64,000 nucleotides of DNA from Pomacea canaliculata. Its lineage: Eukaryota > Mollusca > Gastropoda > Architaenioglossa > Ampullariidae. Shown piece after piece: positions 32,477 to 44,300 of the stretch. Position numbers and translations under genes: made by a program. Where the stretch lies: the NCBI RefSeq assembly GCF_003073045.1, contig NC_037590.1, positions 13,168,311 to 13,232,310 on the forward strand. Reading direction: 5' to 3'. The notes beneath the pieces are model-generated. The model was given only the letters and a program-made list of their open reading frames with translations, did no database searches and was not told the DNA's origin. Numbering within the stretch: position 1 is the first letter of the stretch; the number at the start of each line of letters is the position of its first letter.

Positions 32477-35400
32477 ATGTTGGACAACGTGACGGAGGAA
32501 CAAGAGTCGTGGCTCAGTCTTTCCGATGTGTCGGTGATTTTCCTGGTGGTGTATATCGTGATGAAGGGCGTCATCTTCGGAGGTAACCTCCTCACTGTGG
32601 TCACCATCTGTGTGGACAGCGCTCTGCACACGCCTGCTTACATCTTCACTGCCTTGCTAGCAGAGGCCGACCTTCTTGTCGGTAAGTCCCTAGACATGCA
32701 GTCTGTTGTAAATGTCTTCAGTTATCTTACTCTTTGTTTCTTTCCTCTCTCTCTCAGCAGACATGTTCTCGGTGTTTTCGTTAGCATTATTTCAGCGTAT
32801 TAAAAAGATGTTGACATCTTGTCTAACAGTGAATATATATTGTACAATAAATAGAATGCTATGTAGAGACAGAGTTGTAAGCTGTCTCGAGTGACGATTA
32901 CATACGAAAGACTGATTTAATCCCAGGTAAAGACGTGTGTTATAGAAGCTGCTGTCAGAAAACAATCTTTCTCTTTCGGTACATATATATATATAAATCA
33001 CACACACACACACACGTAAGCGCATTTGCACCGTTTATCGTCTTTGCACTTTGCACAGATCGTTGTGGTCTAGGCAACACAAAAAATATGTATTGCAAAT
33101 GTACAAATGCCACGCCGATTCTGTAAGATTGTCCCATGCATAAGAAGAGACGTCGGTATATGGCACTTTGCCTTCGAAGGACTGCCATGTGGCGTGGTGT
33201 GATGTCACTATACTAAGACAAGTTCGGTAACGCGACACAGGTCTGTGACGTGAGGAAAATCTGTGATGTAACTCAGCTCTATGTCGTAATGCAGGTCTGA
33301 GCGGCGTGTACGACATGTTGGTCTTGGCAGCGCCCAGCTTCCTTCCCTTGCTCTCCTGTCCCGTCAACTTCTTGGTCATCGCGGCCATTGTGCAGGCCGC
33401 CCAGTGCACCGTCCTCATCGCGCTGGACCGCACCCTCGCCATCAAGTATCCTTGCACTATCCCTTGTGGATGACCAACGCTAGAGCCGTAGCAGTGGTGG
33501 CGCTGTCTGTCGTGGCGTCTTTGACGTATGCCGCAATCATGGTCAATGAGGTGAGGTTGACTAGGTCAGCTATGTGTGTGTGTGTGAGAGAGAGAGAGCG
33601 TGCGTGCGTGCGCGTGAGCATTATCATCAAGCGCCGAAACAGCTCCAGGTCAATGCTCTGCGTGATTGAACTGGAACGTCATTTGGTAGTGCCTCTTGCC
33701 GTGTTATGCAGGAAGAGCAGCCTCTTGGAGAACTCTGTATCTAGATTTCAAGAAGTTTCGTTTCAGCTTCTGCTCTGTTTCTGATTCTTTTCTCGTTTGC
33801 TGTGTCAAGTATACGGTTATGTTATATGTTACGGCAGAAGTTGGAGTAATTTTTGTTGCATTCGTCTTCACCTTGCGTGTCATGATGGCAGTCATTCACA
33901 TTCTGCCCACGCAAATTTTAGTACTATCCCAGTTAACAACGGCTCGTCTTCTGTTTGCTGTGCACACATCCACTAGTCTATTAATTGTGTAATTCAAAAC
34001 ATGGCTTCATAATCTCTCTCCCTCTCTCTCAAACTGGTGCTACTTCTTTTGAATTCACTCATTACCTACAGCCCTAACGAGATTTTTTTTTAACCACAGG
34101 TTTAACGTACACAAGACAATGCCCCCTAGATTATCAGTCGAACACCTAGGTCTGTACTGATGTCCAGTTATAGGACATAGCAATGCTTCCGATCCATACC
34201 TAACTCATAGGCAGCGTTACTCCTACTTCATTACTACTCTGCGTGTCTCACCCAGTCGCTAACTCTGAGGTAACATTTACCCTGCTTCATAACTACGGCC
34301 ACAGCAAGTTTGAGATCAGTTTACATACAATGCTCTGTATTTCCCCGGAAAGATCCTAGAATCAAAGGACTAATTTCCCAAAAGGTACCTCGTAGCAAGA
34401 AACTTCAGCCACCAGCAAATATCTCTTTTTCTTACTGAATACGACCAAAGAAATCAACGGCTTCACTGGGCATCCTTACGACTGAAATTAAATCTGAATG
34501 ATGTTCACACCAGCTTGCACATCTGAGAGATCTTGTCAACTATACTCGAAATGTGCGTTCTTTAGGATGGTTATTACATTCGTGCCAGCCCGTTTAGTTG
34601 TTCTCTTTCGAGAATTCTAGGTTTTTGTTTTTTTTTAAAGCAGTATTCCCTAACATTTTGGACGTTGGGAGTGATGTGTTCAAGATGACATCCATCTCGG
34701 AACCAACTTTTAAAAAAAGGTTTGAATGGTGATGCCCATATCTTCTGCCTTGCCCCAACCATTTACTAGGTTCATTCAACACCTGGGTCAGGTGGGGAAT
34801 TGCACGGATATCCAACCAATTAGAGTATTCGAGCATCCTGGCCTCCAGAGGCGATGCTCTAGCCCCTCTGCCACCAACTAGTAGAGAACAGCAGATTGCG
34901 TAGCTCCTATATTTGCATTTAATATCAGGAAGATTCAACACTCGTGTCATTTCATAATTGTCCTGCCGTTCTATCATTCACGATGCTTGCCTTTTTCTCA
35001 GATGTCGTGGTCACCGGCCGTATGCGACATCTGGACTAACACCGAAACCCACGACCGCATCCTAAAGGAGCTGAGTCCCGTCGTCCTGTTCGTGCCTATC
35101 AGTGGCTGCCTGTATCTGCACATCCTGACCATAGCGTGTCGCCAACGGGCCGCAATCGCTAAGATGCACCGCATTCGTCCTCTGCCCGTCGGCCCACAGC
35201 AAACGCTCAGTTGGACGGAAGCGAGGCTGGGCAGAGAACGAGCGGAATCTACGTCTGCACCAGCCAGAACCCAAAGACCGTTGACTTTACTCCAAGAGAA
35301 GGAGAATGTCAGAATTCATCCACACGGTTCTTCGACCAGCACGCTGTTGGCGTCCACAGTGAACCCTGCAGCAGACCTCCGCGCGTCTTTGCTATCGGCC

Positions 35401-36598
35401 GAACAACTTGGTCACGGCTGTGTTAAGGACGACGCTGCGCCCAGCAGGGTCGACTCTCTCCGGTTGCTGGTCGTCTGCCGTTTGCGACCAACGAAAGCGG
35501 CGGAGGAAAGCTGCTGGTGCAGGAAGGCAGGGTAGTAGGGGTGGTGCTCGCCAACGTTCAAGAAAAGATTGGCCTGTCGCCAATAGAGTCGCCGGCATCG
35601 TCGTCCCTATCATCAAGCTCACCTTGTTGTTTGCAAGATGCAGCTCTTGGCGTGGACAAGATCAAAACGACGGGAACAGAAAAACAAACAAACTACGTGG
35701 GTCAGTCTTTGATAGCCAGTTGCAAGAGAAATAGTATCAGAAGCAGCAAAAACACCAACACCAGCAACAATTACAGATCAAAAGAGAAAGATACACCAGT
35801 CTTCACCATTCGGGTGGCTCAAAGACAATGCAGCTACCCAGCAGAAAGTGCTTTCTGTGAAGTAAATGCAAGTGCCGATGTAGAGGCAGGAGCTATGTCC
35901 ACAATTAACGTCGGCTTTGGTGCAGCCGATAGGTATCAGTTCACAGCGACATCAGAAACAAGTTCCAGCGTCAGCTTAGCTCCAAGGATAATAGAGAAAA
36001 AGTCTTTGACTTCAAGCAACTTTTACAGGGGTGAGCAAAGCCAAAGAAGATCGACATCAGATGGTTCTGTCTGTTCTGCAAGCACAGTCTCAGTAGTGCA
36101 CCCAGCGGTGTCCACCCATGAGACACGCGTTCTCCGGTCAGTGGCACCAGGGTGCGGCCGAGACGCCCTCTCGGCACTTTCTGCCGCCAAGTGTACTAAA
36201 GCCGCGCCCACGCAAGGACAGTCGTCATTACTGACGACCGAAATTCCAACGTCATCGTCATACGTCATTATCGGGGAGAGTCGCGTCAAGAGGGGAGACG
36301 ACTCGAGTATAGGGACGAGAAGTTCTGTGCAGGCGGTATCTGCAGGGGCGTGGAAGTCGTGCCGTATGTTCTTCCTCGTCTGGGGCATCTACTTCTTGAC
36401 CATCGTCCCCAGTGTGGTTTTCACACTCATAATTCTAGTTCTCCTGTGGCGCGGGAGAAGACGAACTTTTTCATACGTCTGGACGGAATTTTTGTTTACA
36501 TCAACTCTGGTATCAACGTCTTCATCTACGCGTGGAAAGACAGAAGGCTCAGGAAATCGCTGTGGTTAGTCCTGAAGTGCAGATGCAACGACATCTGA
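32477..36598 (+). CDS. Class A (rhodopsin-like) G protein-coupled receptor with three frame breaks
   Basis: Seven-helix plasma-membrane receptor; ligand unknown. Exons: 32477-32681, 33295-33550, 35002-36598, about 690 residues if frames are mended. The N-terminus carries an N-V-T glycosylation site; TM1 holds GGNLL (GN motif) and TM2 AEADLLVG. TM3 ends ALDRTLAIKYP (DRY variant) and continues one frame over as LHYPLWMT. ECL2 has VCDIW. TM6 contains FFLVWGIYFLTIVP and TM7 NSGINVFIYAW (NPxxY variant), followed by basic helix 8. The third intracellular loop is unusually long, about 370 residues, Ser-rich and low in hydrophobics. Frame is lost near 33450 (CC before TTGCAC), near 35440 (GCGCCCAGC) and near 36420 (GGTTTTCAC); each is repaired by one extra base in a homopolymer. 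Either sequencing error or a young pseudogene; intact helices and splice sites favour error. The subfamily is not assignable by eye. Confidence 0.8.
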
Positions 36599-36646
36599 GG
36601 CTTGAAATATGGGCAATAACGCAGGAATACAATAATGTGATCCATT

Positions 36647-36689
36647 AATAAATACGTTTCATTTAAACTCATTCTTAAAGTTGAATAAA
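36647..36689 (+). terminator. GPCR poly(A) signals
   Basis: AATAAA occurs at 36647-36652 and again at 36684-36689, about 50 and 85 nt after the stop codon of the receptor. Confidence 0.55.
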
Positions 36690-37918
36690 ATATGTTGGTA
36701 ATTAATTAAATCTTTTGTGAATGTGCCTTATAATTTGTCGTTTCATTGATGTCCTAGATGAAATGTTTCAAAATGTTAGAGGTCAAAGATATTTCAATAC
36801 TCTTACAGAAAAAAAAACAGCTTGTATCTCCAGCTTCAGATGTCAGTTCTCTAACCAATCAGCTAAATATCTAAAACAAATCAATACAGTAAACAACAAC
36901 TACAAGTAAACCAGTTTGAACACACAAATATATATTATTCACCACAAAGACACACCATCAATGTAAAATTTTCTTACCAGTTCTCATTGAACAAGCTATT
37001 CTTGGTCATTCCATTACTGGAGTGCAAAAGTGTATTATGAAAAAAACGTACATTCTGTAATTGAATAATCATAATGATCATTACAGGATGGTTTAATAAT
37101 AATAATATGTACGTTAATTATCAAAAGCATCAGAATTGGGGGTGCAATAATACTTTTTGTACTTTGAATCAAATGGCAGTGGTTGATGAATGCCATTAAC
37201 CAGTCAATATTCATAAAAATAGCTGGTTTGTGTATGATTCTGTGTGTGTGTGTGTGCGTGCGCACGCGTGTGCATGTATGTGCATCCATATGATATGGAT
37301 TTAAATCACATGTTCTTTAGAAAGTTTAGAAAGGGAGAATATGTGTGAATGTGTTTGTATGTAAATATTATTGCATTGCTTTCATTTCCTCTTGGCAAGC
37401 CAGTCATGGCTGGTGACATAACAAAACTGCACAAGCCATAGAAAGAAAGGCATCCCTGACACTCCCCTAACCTCCAGTAAATACTCGACAATTGGTCATG
37501 CTTGTCAATGCATACTTTCATATAAAACTCCCATCACACTGAGATGACAGGCCAAATGCACAAGTAAATTAAAGCTCTTATTTAACTTTGAGGATTCGGA
37601 TTGACCTTTCTGAGATTTTGCAGAACAATGTTTTGTTCAGCCCAATACCTGGAAAAATAAAATTTTAAAAACAGCTTCAAAAATATGTCTACTCAACAAT
37701 CTAAAATATCACGGCTAAGCAAACTTGACCTAAAACAATTAAAAGTACTGTAAAAACATGTATTCAACCATAAAATGGCTCCCTTCATCAGCAAACATTT
37801 CTGGCCAAAATGCATCTGCTTTAATTTTAAATGTATTAAAATATTGACAATTATATTTTAGCTGTTTTTTGTTGTTGTTTTTTTTCTTGGAAAGAAAGAT
37901 GGAGGATTTTCTTCAAAC
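36690..37918. other. Intergenic, convergent interval
   Basis: Lies between the 3' ends of the rightward GPCR and the leftward gene at 37923. It contains a TG/GC dinucleotide microsatellite at about 37240-37270. No coding region was supported. Confidence 0.55.
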
Positions 37919-37922
37919 TTTA

Positions 37923-39167
37923 TTACAAAAAGAATTTCTTACTGTGCTCATCACGTTTTCTGCGAAACTGATCTGTCAAGGGTTCACGGCGAAGGTATAC
38001 TTCTGCATTGTGCACAGCTTTGAAGATACCCAGAGGCTTTCTCACTGAATGATCAGGAAAAAGATTTGCCCGCAGCCCACTTCCTAACTCAAAATAGCTG
38101 CTTGAAGTTGCTGCCTCATACTCCTTGATGTCTGGTGTCTTCTGGTGTTTTTCAGCAGGTTTGTTTTGCTCTTTCTGTTGCTTGAGAAAATCTTCAAAAG
38201 CTTTCTCATCAGAAAGAAGCTCTTCACAAACACGACTACCAAACTGATGTTTAATGTTGGCAGGCACTTTGATTTTTATCTTGGACTTGTTTTGGCTTTG
38301 TTCTGGGTAATCAAAAGAGTTGAAGCCCAGACGAATTGCTTCATTAGTAACAACATTATTTGACTGCTTATTCAGTTTCAGTAAAGCGTCATCTGGGCTA
38401 TATCTTTGTGGATAGCCGAAATCATTGCCAGGAGATAGTAAGTTGCCAATAAGTGAATAATTGTGTGTAGGTGGTTTCTTGCCATATTTATCATGATTGT
38501 AACTGCCTGTCTTGTTGAGCCCCACATTATTAATTTCTTCTGCGTGTTCTCGGTCCTGATCTATGATTCTGCTTATACCTTTCATATTCTCTTGCAAACA
38601 TTCTGTGCGGTCTGGCTTAAACATCAAGGCTCTTTTTTCCTTCTCTTCAAGATCTGCGCACACGTTAGACACTATTCTGTTTTGTTCCTCAACTCTTCTC
38701 TGAGCTTTTTCCATGTTAGCTTGAGCTGCATACGAAGTGTCAGATATTTTTAACATAAAAAGTATATTATGATGAAATATGATTATGTGATTATCATATG
38801 TGAAATATGATTAAACTTTGACTAAAACTGGTTTTTATGTAATGCTTGTATTCACTTATCTTGCTTGCTAGAGAGTAATACAACTTGTACTTATTAAATA
38901 AAATTTGAAAAGCAGAAATTAAAAGTGTTCCAAAAAATTAGTACCTGATATAAAATGTTTAAGATGATCAGGAACTGGATATTGCTGTGACTGACGTTGC
39001 ATATCAGTGGGATTTGCCTTTATGGCAACAATGGATGGTAGTTCTTTTTTCTCATAATGTTCCAAAGTTGTTCCAAAGAGAGAATGCTTGGGTTGAGCAA
39101 GTGTTTGTTGTGCAAGGAGAGATATATTTCTTTTACTTGGAGCAAAAGTGGCTTCTGCTGCTGTCAT
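37923..39167 (-). CDS. Unrecognised 341-residue coiled-coil protein (two coding exons)
   Basis: Exons 39167-38945 and 38725-37923 join in phase (TCA-G plus CT). The start chosen is the ATG at 39167 (MTAAEATFAPSK); the frame is open further upstream, but an acceptor-like CTTTCTTTGCAG there suggests a 5' UTR junction. Residues about 75-110 form a charged, probably helical stretch (EKAQRRVEEQNR). The middle is polar with IKVPANIKHQFGSRVCEELL, and the C-terminus is basic and apparently conserved in style (REPLTDQFRRKRDEHSKKF). No signal peptide or membrane segment. I cannot name the family; a cytoskeletal or ciliary role is conceivable only from composition. The stop codon overlaps AATAAA (37919-37924), so the 3' UTR may be extremely short. 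Confidence 0.75.
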
Positions 39168-39479
39168 GGCTAAATATGGCTTTAAAGATCTATGATGTCT
39201 AACACATTTGGTACAACTGCTGCAAAGAAAGAGCACATTCATTTAACATATCCTTACAGCTGAAAGATTTAACTACTGGAGTATCTTAACTGCAAACTAT
39301 AACATTGAAATAATAGTGCATATAATAATTTATGTCTTGCAAATAATTTCAATAACTGTCACTTAAAATATAAAAGAATTAAAGAAATAAATAGTTTTAA
39401 ATAAGTTCTGCTCTTGTTTTAACAACTTTCCACAATTTCCTGCAAATGTGAGCCATATACCTTCACATACACATGTACA

Positions 39480-39710
39480 GTCCTTGTTACTTGAATCCTC
39501 TTTATGTTTTTATATTTGTCTTTTATTTGTGATCAGTACTGTTAATTGTTTATCCTTCTATTGTTTATATGTTTTTGCTTGTTCTTCTGTCAATTGTATG
39601 CTGCCCATGTCTCATTTTTAAGCACTATGAGCATGCTCCTTAGGAGTGTGAGTATGCGCTACATAAATGTAGTATTTTTATACTACTACTACTACTAGAA
39701 TAGAGAGAAA
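39480..39710 (+). mobile_element. L2/CR1-like LINE 3' tail
   Basis: The run GAGCATGCTCCTTAGGAGTG then GCGCTACATAAATGTAGTA, followed by repeated ACT triplets at 39690-39703, has the organisation of a LINE 3' UTR ending in a simple repeat. Only the tail is present. Confidence 0.5.
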
Positions 39711-41336
39711 GATTAAACGGTAAGAATCTATACATTATAGTATAAGGCATCATGGACAGATATCATTTTTTAAAAGACACATTTAAACAACGTTCTAAAG
39801 AATATTTTTGGCTGTCTGCAATTCGAGCAGTTTAGTGAAAATTAATGTGAAATATTTGTATATTTTCAGTGAGACGCAATACTTTAAGAATGTCGTTGGA
39901 AAACAATATACCTGCCGAAATTGTATCTTTATCACACCAACATTAAATTCACACGCATGCATGTCCCTGCCTCAATTTAAACCTTGTTTTCAAAATCTAC
40001 ACTCTTGCAAAGGAATGAAAAAAGCTGAACTATGCCTTGAGAGGCTTCACATTGAATAAATTAATGAGTCACACCACGGACGTGTATAGGTTTATACAAG
40101 TTGATCGTGGTCATACATTCCATACATTGTTATTTTCTGAAAAGTGTTCAGGATTTGCAGTATTGTCAGAAACAGAGCAAAAAAAAAAAAAACAACGTTT
40201 CCTAAAATATCACAGCGTACCAATTAGCCTTGAAGATAAATGACAGCCATCACCGCATCAGACAAAAGACGTTTGCGTCCAACTGGCTTCTTCCAATTTC
40301 ACCGCTTCCTTGGCGGCATAGCGTTACTAGGTAGCAATCGTTTCCGGTGAAGAGCACTTTGTGATGACGACTTCCGGTCGTCGGTACTCGTGACGTTTTT
40401 CACTGTGTGATCCCCAGAACGTGGTTCTTCCAAGGTGAATAACAATAACACCAGCAGGGTCACACTAAACAATTTTTAACACATAGCTTGACCAGTAACG
40501 GGTTTTTCATATAAATAAGACGTGCATGCGCTGTATCTAGAAAAAGGTCATTCTATAACAGTGTGCTGTTCTTATCATTTTATAACTATGACACTTTTAA
40601 CGCTATTTCCGTCTTCGTGCCTGTATTGATTGTACGATAGGTACGTAGGATTTGCATTCCTTTTCATTTAACATAAGTTCTTTTATTTCTTTCTATTTAT
40701 TCTTACTTCCAAGGCATGTGTATCAAAAAGATCAGGAAACTAGCCTGTCCCATCTTTTAAATGCAGACGTTAACATCCAGACCTCCATTTAAAATTGTTT
40801 AGGTATTCAGACCCGAGCCCAACTGAGAGGGGGCTGCCCAAAAACGGGTCCGCTGACGGGGTGTTATTGTGGCCCCATGCTCCTCGAGGAGTAACAAAGA
40901 ATGAACTCAGATCCCGAACTAAAATTATCGGATGTTTCATCTATTAGTCGTAACCCCTCCCCAAATCAATCTATATGTGAATATCACGATCTTTAGTCCC
41001 TGATATCAGCAAACGACTCGAATAATGTCATGTGTTACGCATGTAAAAGTCGATCACTGATACTTTATAACAATGGAAAAATATTAAATTTTATGTTCTA
41101 CCTCAGAACTAAACTTTGACTTCCCATGCCAAATTTGACTATTTAGGTCTACATGGCAAAGTTTGGTATGAGATTTAAAGTATTATGAAAAGGAAATTTA
41201 ACGCGCGTTTTGAAATATGTTTGTGCAATTTTCAAAAATTATGGAATAAAGTTAAAAATAATTATATTGCACTGCAACTTATAAGTCAGAGAACTTATAT
41301 AAATGCCTCATTTTTTTGTTTTTTTTACATTTCCAG
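39711..41336. other. Divergent interval between the coiled-coil gene and TXN2
   Basis: Both 5' UTRs should lie here. The segment 40240-40440 is richer in CG dinucleotides and is the best promoter candidate for both genes. A possible TXN2 non-coding exon ends at a CAAG then GTGAAT donor at about 40430; the matching acceptor (TTTACATTTCCAG) is at 41324-41336. No other coding region is seen. Confidence 0.45.
40815..40905 (+). mobile_element. Solo 3' end of the LINE found in the TXN2 intron
   Basis: This segment (GCCCAACTGAGAGG, then CCAAAAACGGGTCCGCTG, CGGGGTGTTATTGTGGCCCC, CTCCTCGAGGAGTA) aligns with the 3' end of the longer element at about 44570-44650 (GCCCAACTGAGAGG, CCCAAAACAGGGTCTGCTGG, TTCCTTGAGGAGTA). 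It is a severely 5'-truncated second copy about 0.5 kb upstream of the TXN2 start codon. Confidence 0.75.
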
Positions 41337-41343
41337 AATCAGA

Positions 41344-44300
41344 ATGAGCTGCCGACAAATCTTAAGGAGGCTTACACCGGTCTTTCGCTGTACATCCACT
41401 TTAGTACCATCAATTAACAATAGCATAAACTGTCTAAACCGCCATTTTGTGATAAGACAAAATTTGGCCAAAAATCTCACAGGTTCAAGATACTTTTCTT
41501 CAACTGTAGATCCACAGATAATCAACATACAGGATGAAGATGACTTCATGAAACGTGTAATTGAAGCCAGTACCAAATCACCAATTGTTGTGGACTTTCA
41601 TGCACAGTAAGTTATTTACTCAGTTTTAATTATGATTATTTTTACATTTTTGGAAACTGATATCATTTAAAAAAAAAAAAAAGCTGCTGTTATAGAAACT
41701 GCAACAGTACCACAGCAAGGGCCTGGTCAGGAAGATTCCTCTCTAGAAGAACTTATGACCTACGCTGGTGAAAGCCTTAGAGAAGCCAGCTCGCCGGCTC
41801 ATCTTTTGAAGACCAAGGCTAGAACCAGGATAGGAACCTGAAACATCAGAACCCTCTACAAAAGTGGCAAGTCAGGTCAAGTGGCTAGCGAAATGAGAAA
41901 ATACAACATCAGGGTTCTTGAGCTATGCGAAACCAGATAGAATGAAAGTGACCAGACCAGACTAACATCAGGAGAAATCATTATTTACTCTGGCCACAAA
42001 GACCTGGACCATGATCATACCCAGGGAGTAGCACTGCTGATGTCAACAGAGGCAACAAAGGCGCTGATGACCTACTCTAGGAACCACAGCTCATGTCAGC
42101 AAAATTCAAATGCTAAAGGAAGGAAGATCACCATCATTCAATGCTATGCACCAACAACTGCAGCAGATTAAGAGGAAAAAGAAGACTTCTACAGTTCCCT
42201 GCAGTCTCTGCTTGACCACACACCAAGAAGAGATCTAAAGATCATTGTGGCAGACCTAAATGCTTAAGTGGGAGATGATAACACCAACAGGGAACTCATC
42301 ATAGGAAGAGATGGCATCGGCACCTGCAATGAAAACAGGGAGCTCTTCACAGACTTCTGCGCTTTCAATGACCATGTCATAGGTGACAGTATTCCCACAC
42401 AAAAATATACACAAGACAACTTGGACTTCCCCTGATGGCCAGAAGGAAAACCAGATTGACCATATAATAGTTGCTCAAAAGTGGAGGAGTCTTCAAGATT
42501 TTGGAGTGAGAAGAGGTGGAGATGTTGCTTCAGACCACCAGCTCCTAGTGGCAGTCTTCAAGATTACGCCGGTCCTTCATTGATCCAGTAGGCAGACCAC
42601 ACCACAAGTTCAATACTTAGTACCTCAAGAACAAGGAAACAAGGGAAATTTATAACTGTGGTCAAGAATAAGTATGAGGCCCTTTCAGGACTGACAGAAG
42701 AATCTGTGGATAAACACTTGTCAACACTCAAGAGCATTCGGAAGACAACTTTACAGATGTTCTAGAAAGAGGGAAAGAAAACACAATGAATAGATGACTC
42801 CAGAGACCTGGGCAAAGACTGAATCAAGAAAGGAACTGAAACAGAAGCTCATCCATTGTCATGACCAGCAAGAGAAGGTAGGTCTCAGAGCTGAATATTG
42901 GGAAGCCAACCGCCAAGTGAAGAGGTCTGTCAGGGAGGACATGAGATGCTTCACCCATGAACTGACAGAGGAAGCAGAGACAGCAGTTATACAGAGAAAC
43001 ATGAAGTGACTATACGAAATAACACGAACTCTGTCAGGCAGAAACATTAATCCAAACAAGCCGGTGAAAGACAAGGACGGCAAGACTGTAACAAACGATG
43101 CAGGATAAAAGAGACCACTGAATGGAACACTTTTAGGAAATCCTGAATCGATCTCGTCCACAATCTTTACCTGACATACCACCAACAACTGAACAACACC
43201 AGCCCTACCACTAAGACAGAAATCATCAAAGCTATCAAACGCATGAAAAGTGGCAAAGCAGCAGGCCAGGATGGCATACCCCCAGAAGCACTGAAAGCAG
43301 ACCCAGAAACAACAGCAAACATTTTACAGCCCTTCTTACATGAGAGATGGGAACAACAGCTAGTACTAACAGACTGGAAGCTAGGCCACCTGGTCAAGTT
43401 ACCAAAGAAAGGAGACCTCTTCCAGTGCAACAGTTGGCAGGGGATCATGCTGCTGTCCATCCCCAGCAAAGTCCTGACAAGGGTAGTTCTAGAGACTGAA
43501 GAAGGCACTAGACAAGAGACCGAGACCAGAACAAGCAGGGTTTTGCCAGGATATATCATGCCATGACCACATTGCCACCCTCGATATCATCGAGCAGTCT
43601 GTTGAATGGATGTCCTCCCTTGGCAGTGGAGACAGGGATGTCATCTGGAGACTGATGATCCACTACGGCATTTCACATAAGGTCATAAACATTATCCAGG
43701 GATTGTACGAAGACTGGTCCTGACATGTTATCCACAACGGCAAACTCACTAAATCTTTCGTAATGAAGACCGACATAAGACAGGGTTGCATATTATCACC
43801 AACAATCTTCCTGCTGGTCATAGACTTGATTATGCGCAAGACAACCCAAGACAACAACACCGGTATCCAGTGGACCTTCACCAAACAGCTAGAGGACCTG
43901 GACTTTGCAGATAACATTAGTCTCCTATCTCATCGGCAGCAACATACACAAACCAAACTGAGTAAGCTAGCAGAGAAGACTGGCTTAAAGGTCAATAGAA
44001 AGAAGACCAAAGTGAAGAGAATCAACAAGCAGGTACTCCCAATCCAACTTCAAGGAGAGAACATTCTGGAAACCGATCGCTTTTTGTATCTGGTGAGCAT
44101 TGTCAACAAGGATGGTAGATCAGACGATGACATCAAAAGCTGCATCAACAAGGCCAGGCATGCTTTCAACAGCCCCATCTGAAACTCCCGAACATTATCG
44201 TTCCGCAGTAAGACCTGCATCCGTAACACCAATGTGAAAGCTGTCCTGGTTTTGAAACCTGGATAGTGACAAACGCCGTCAGCAACAAGCTCCAGACCTT

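Noticed and set aside
41185..41343. Upstream in-frame extension of TXN2 (53 extra codons)
   Set aside because: An acceptor (TTTACATTTCCAG) lies just before ATG 41344, and the extension lacks presequence character; it is intron read-through.
43243..44182. Reverse-transcriptase-like frames as host genes
   Set aside because: They are pieces of one degenerate LINE with stops, frameshifts and a mutated catalytic motif.
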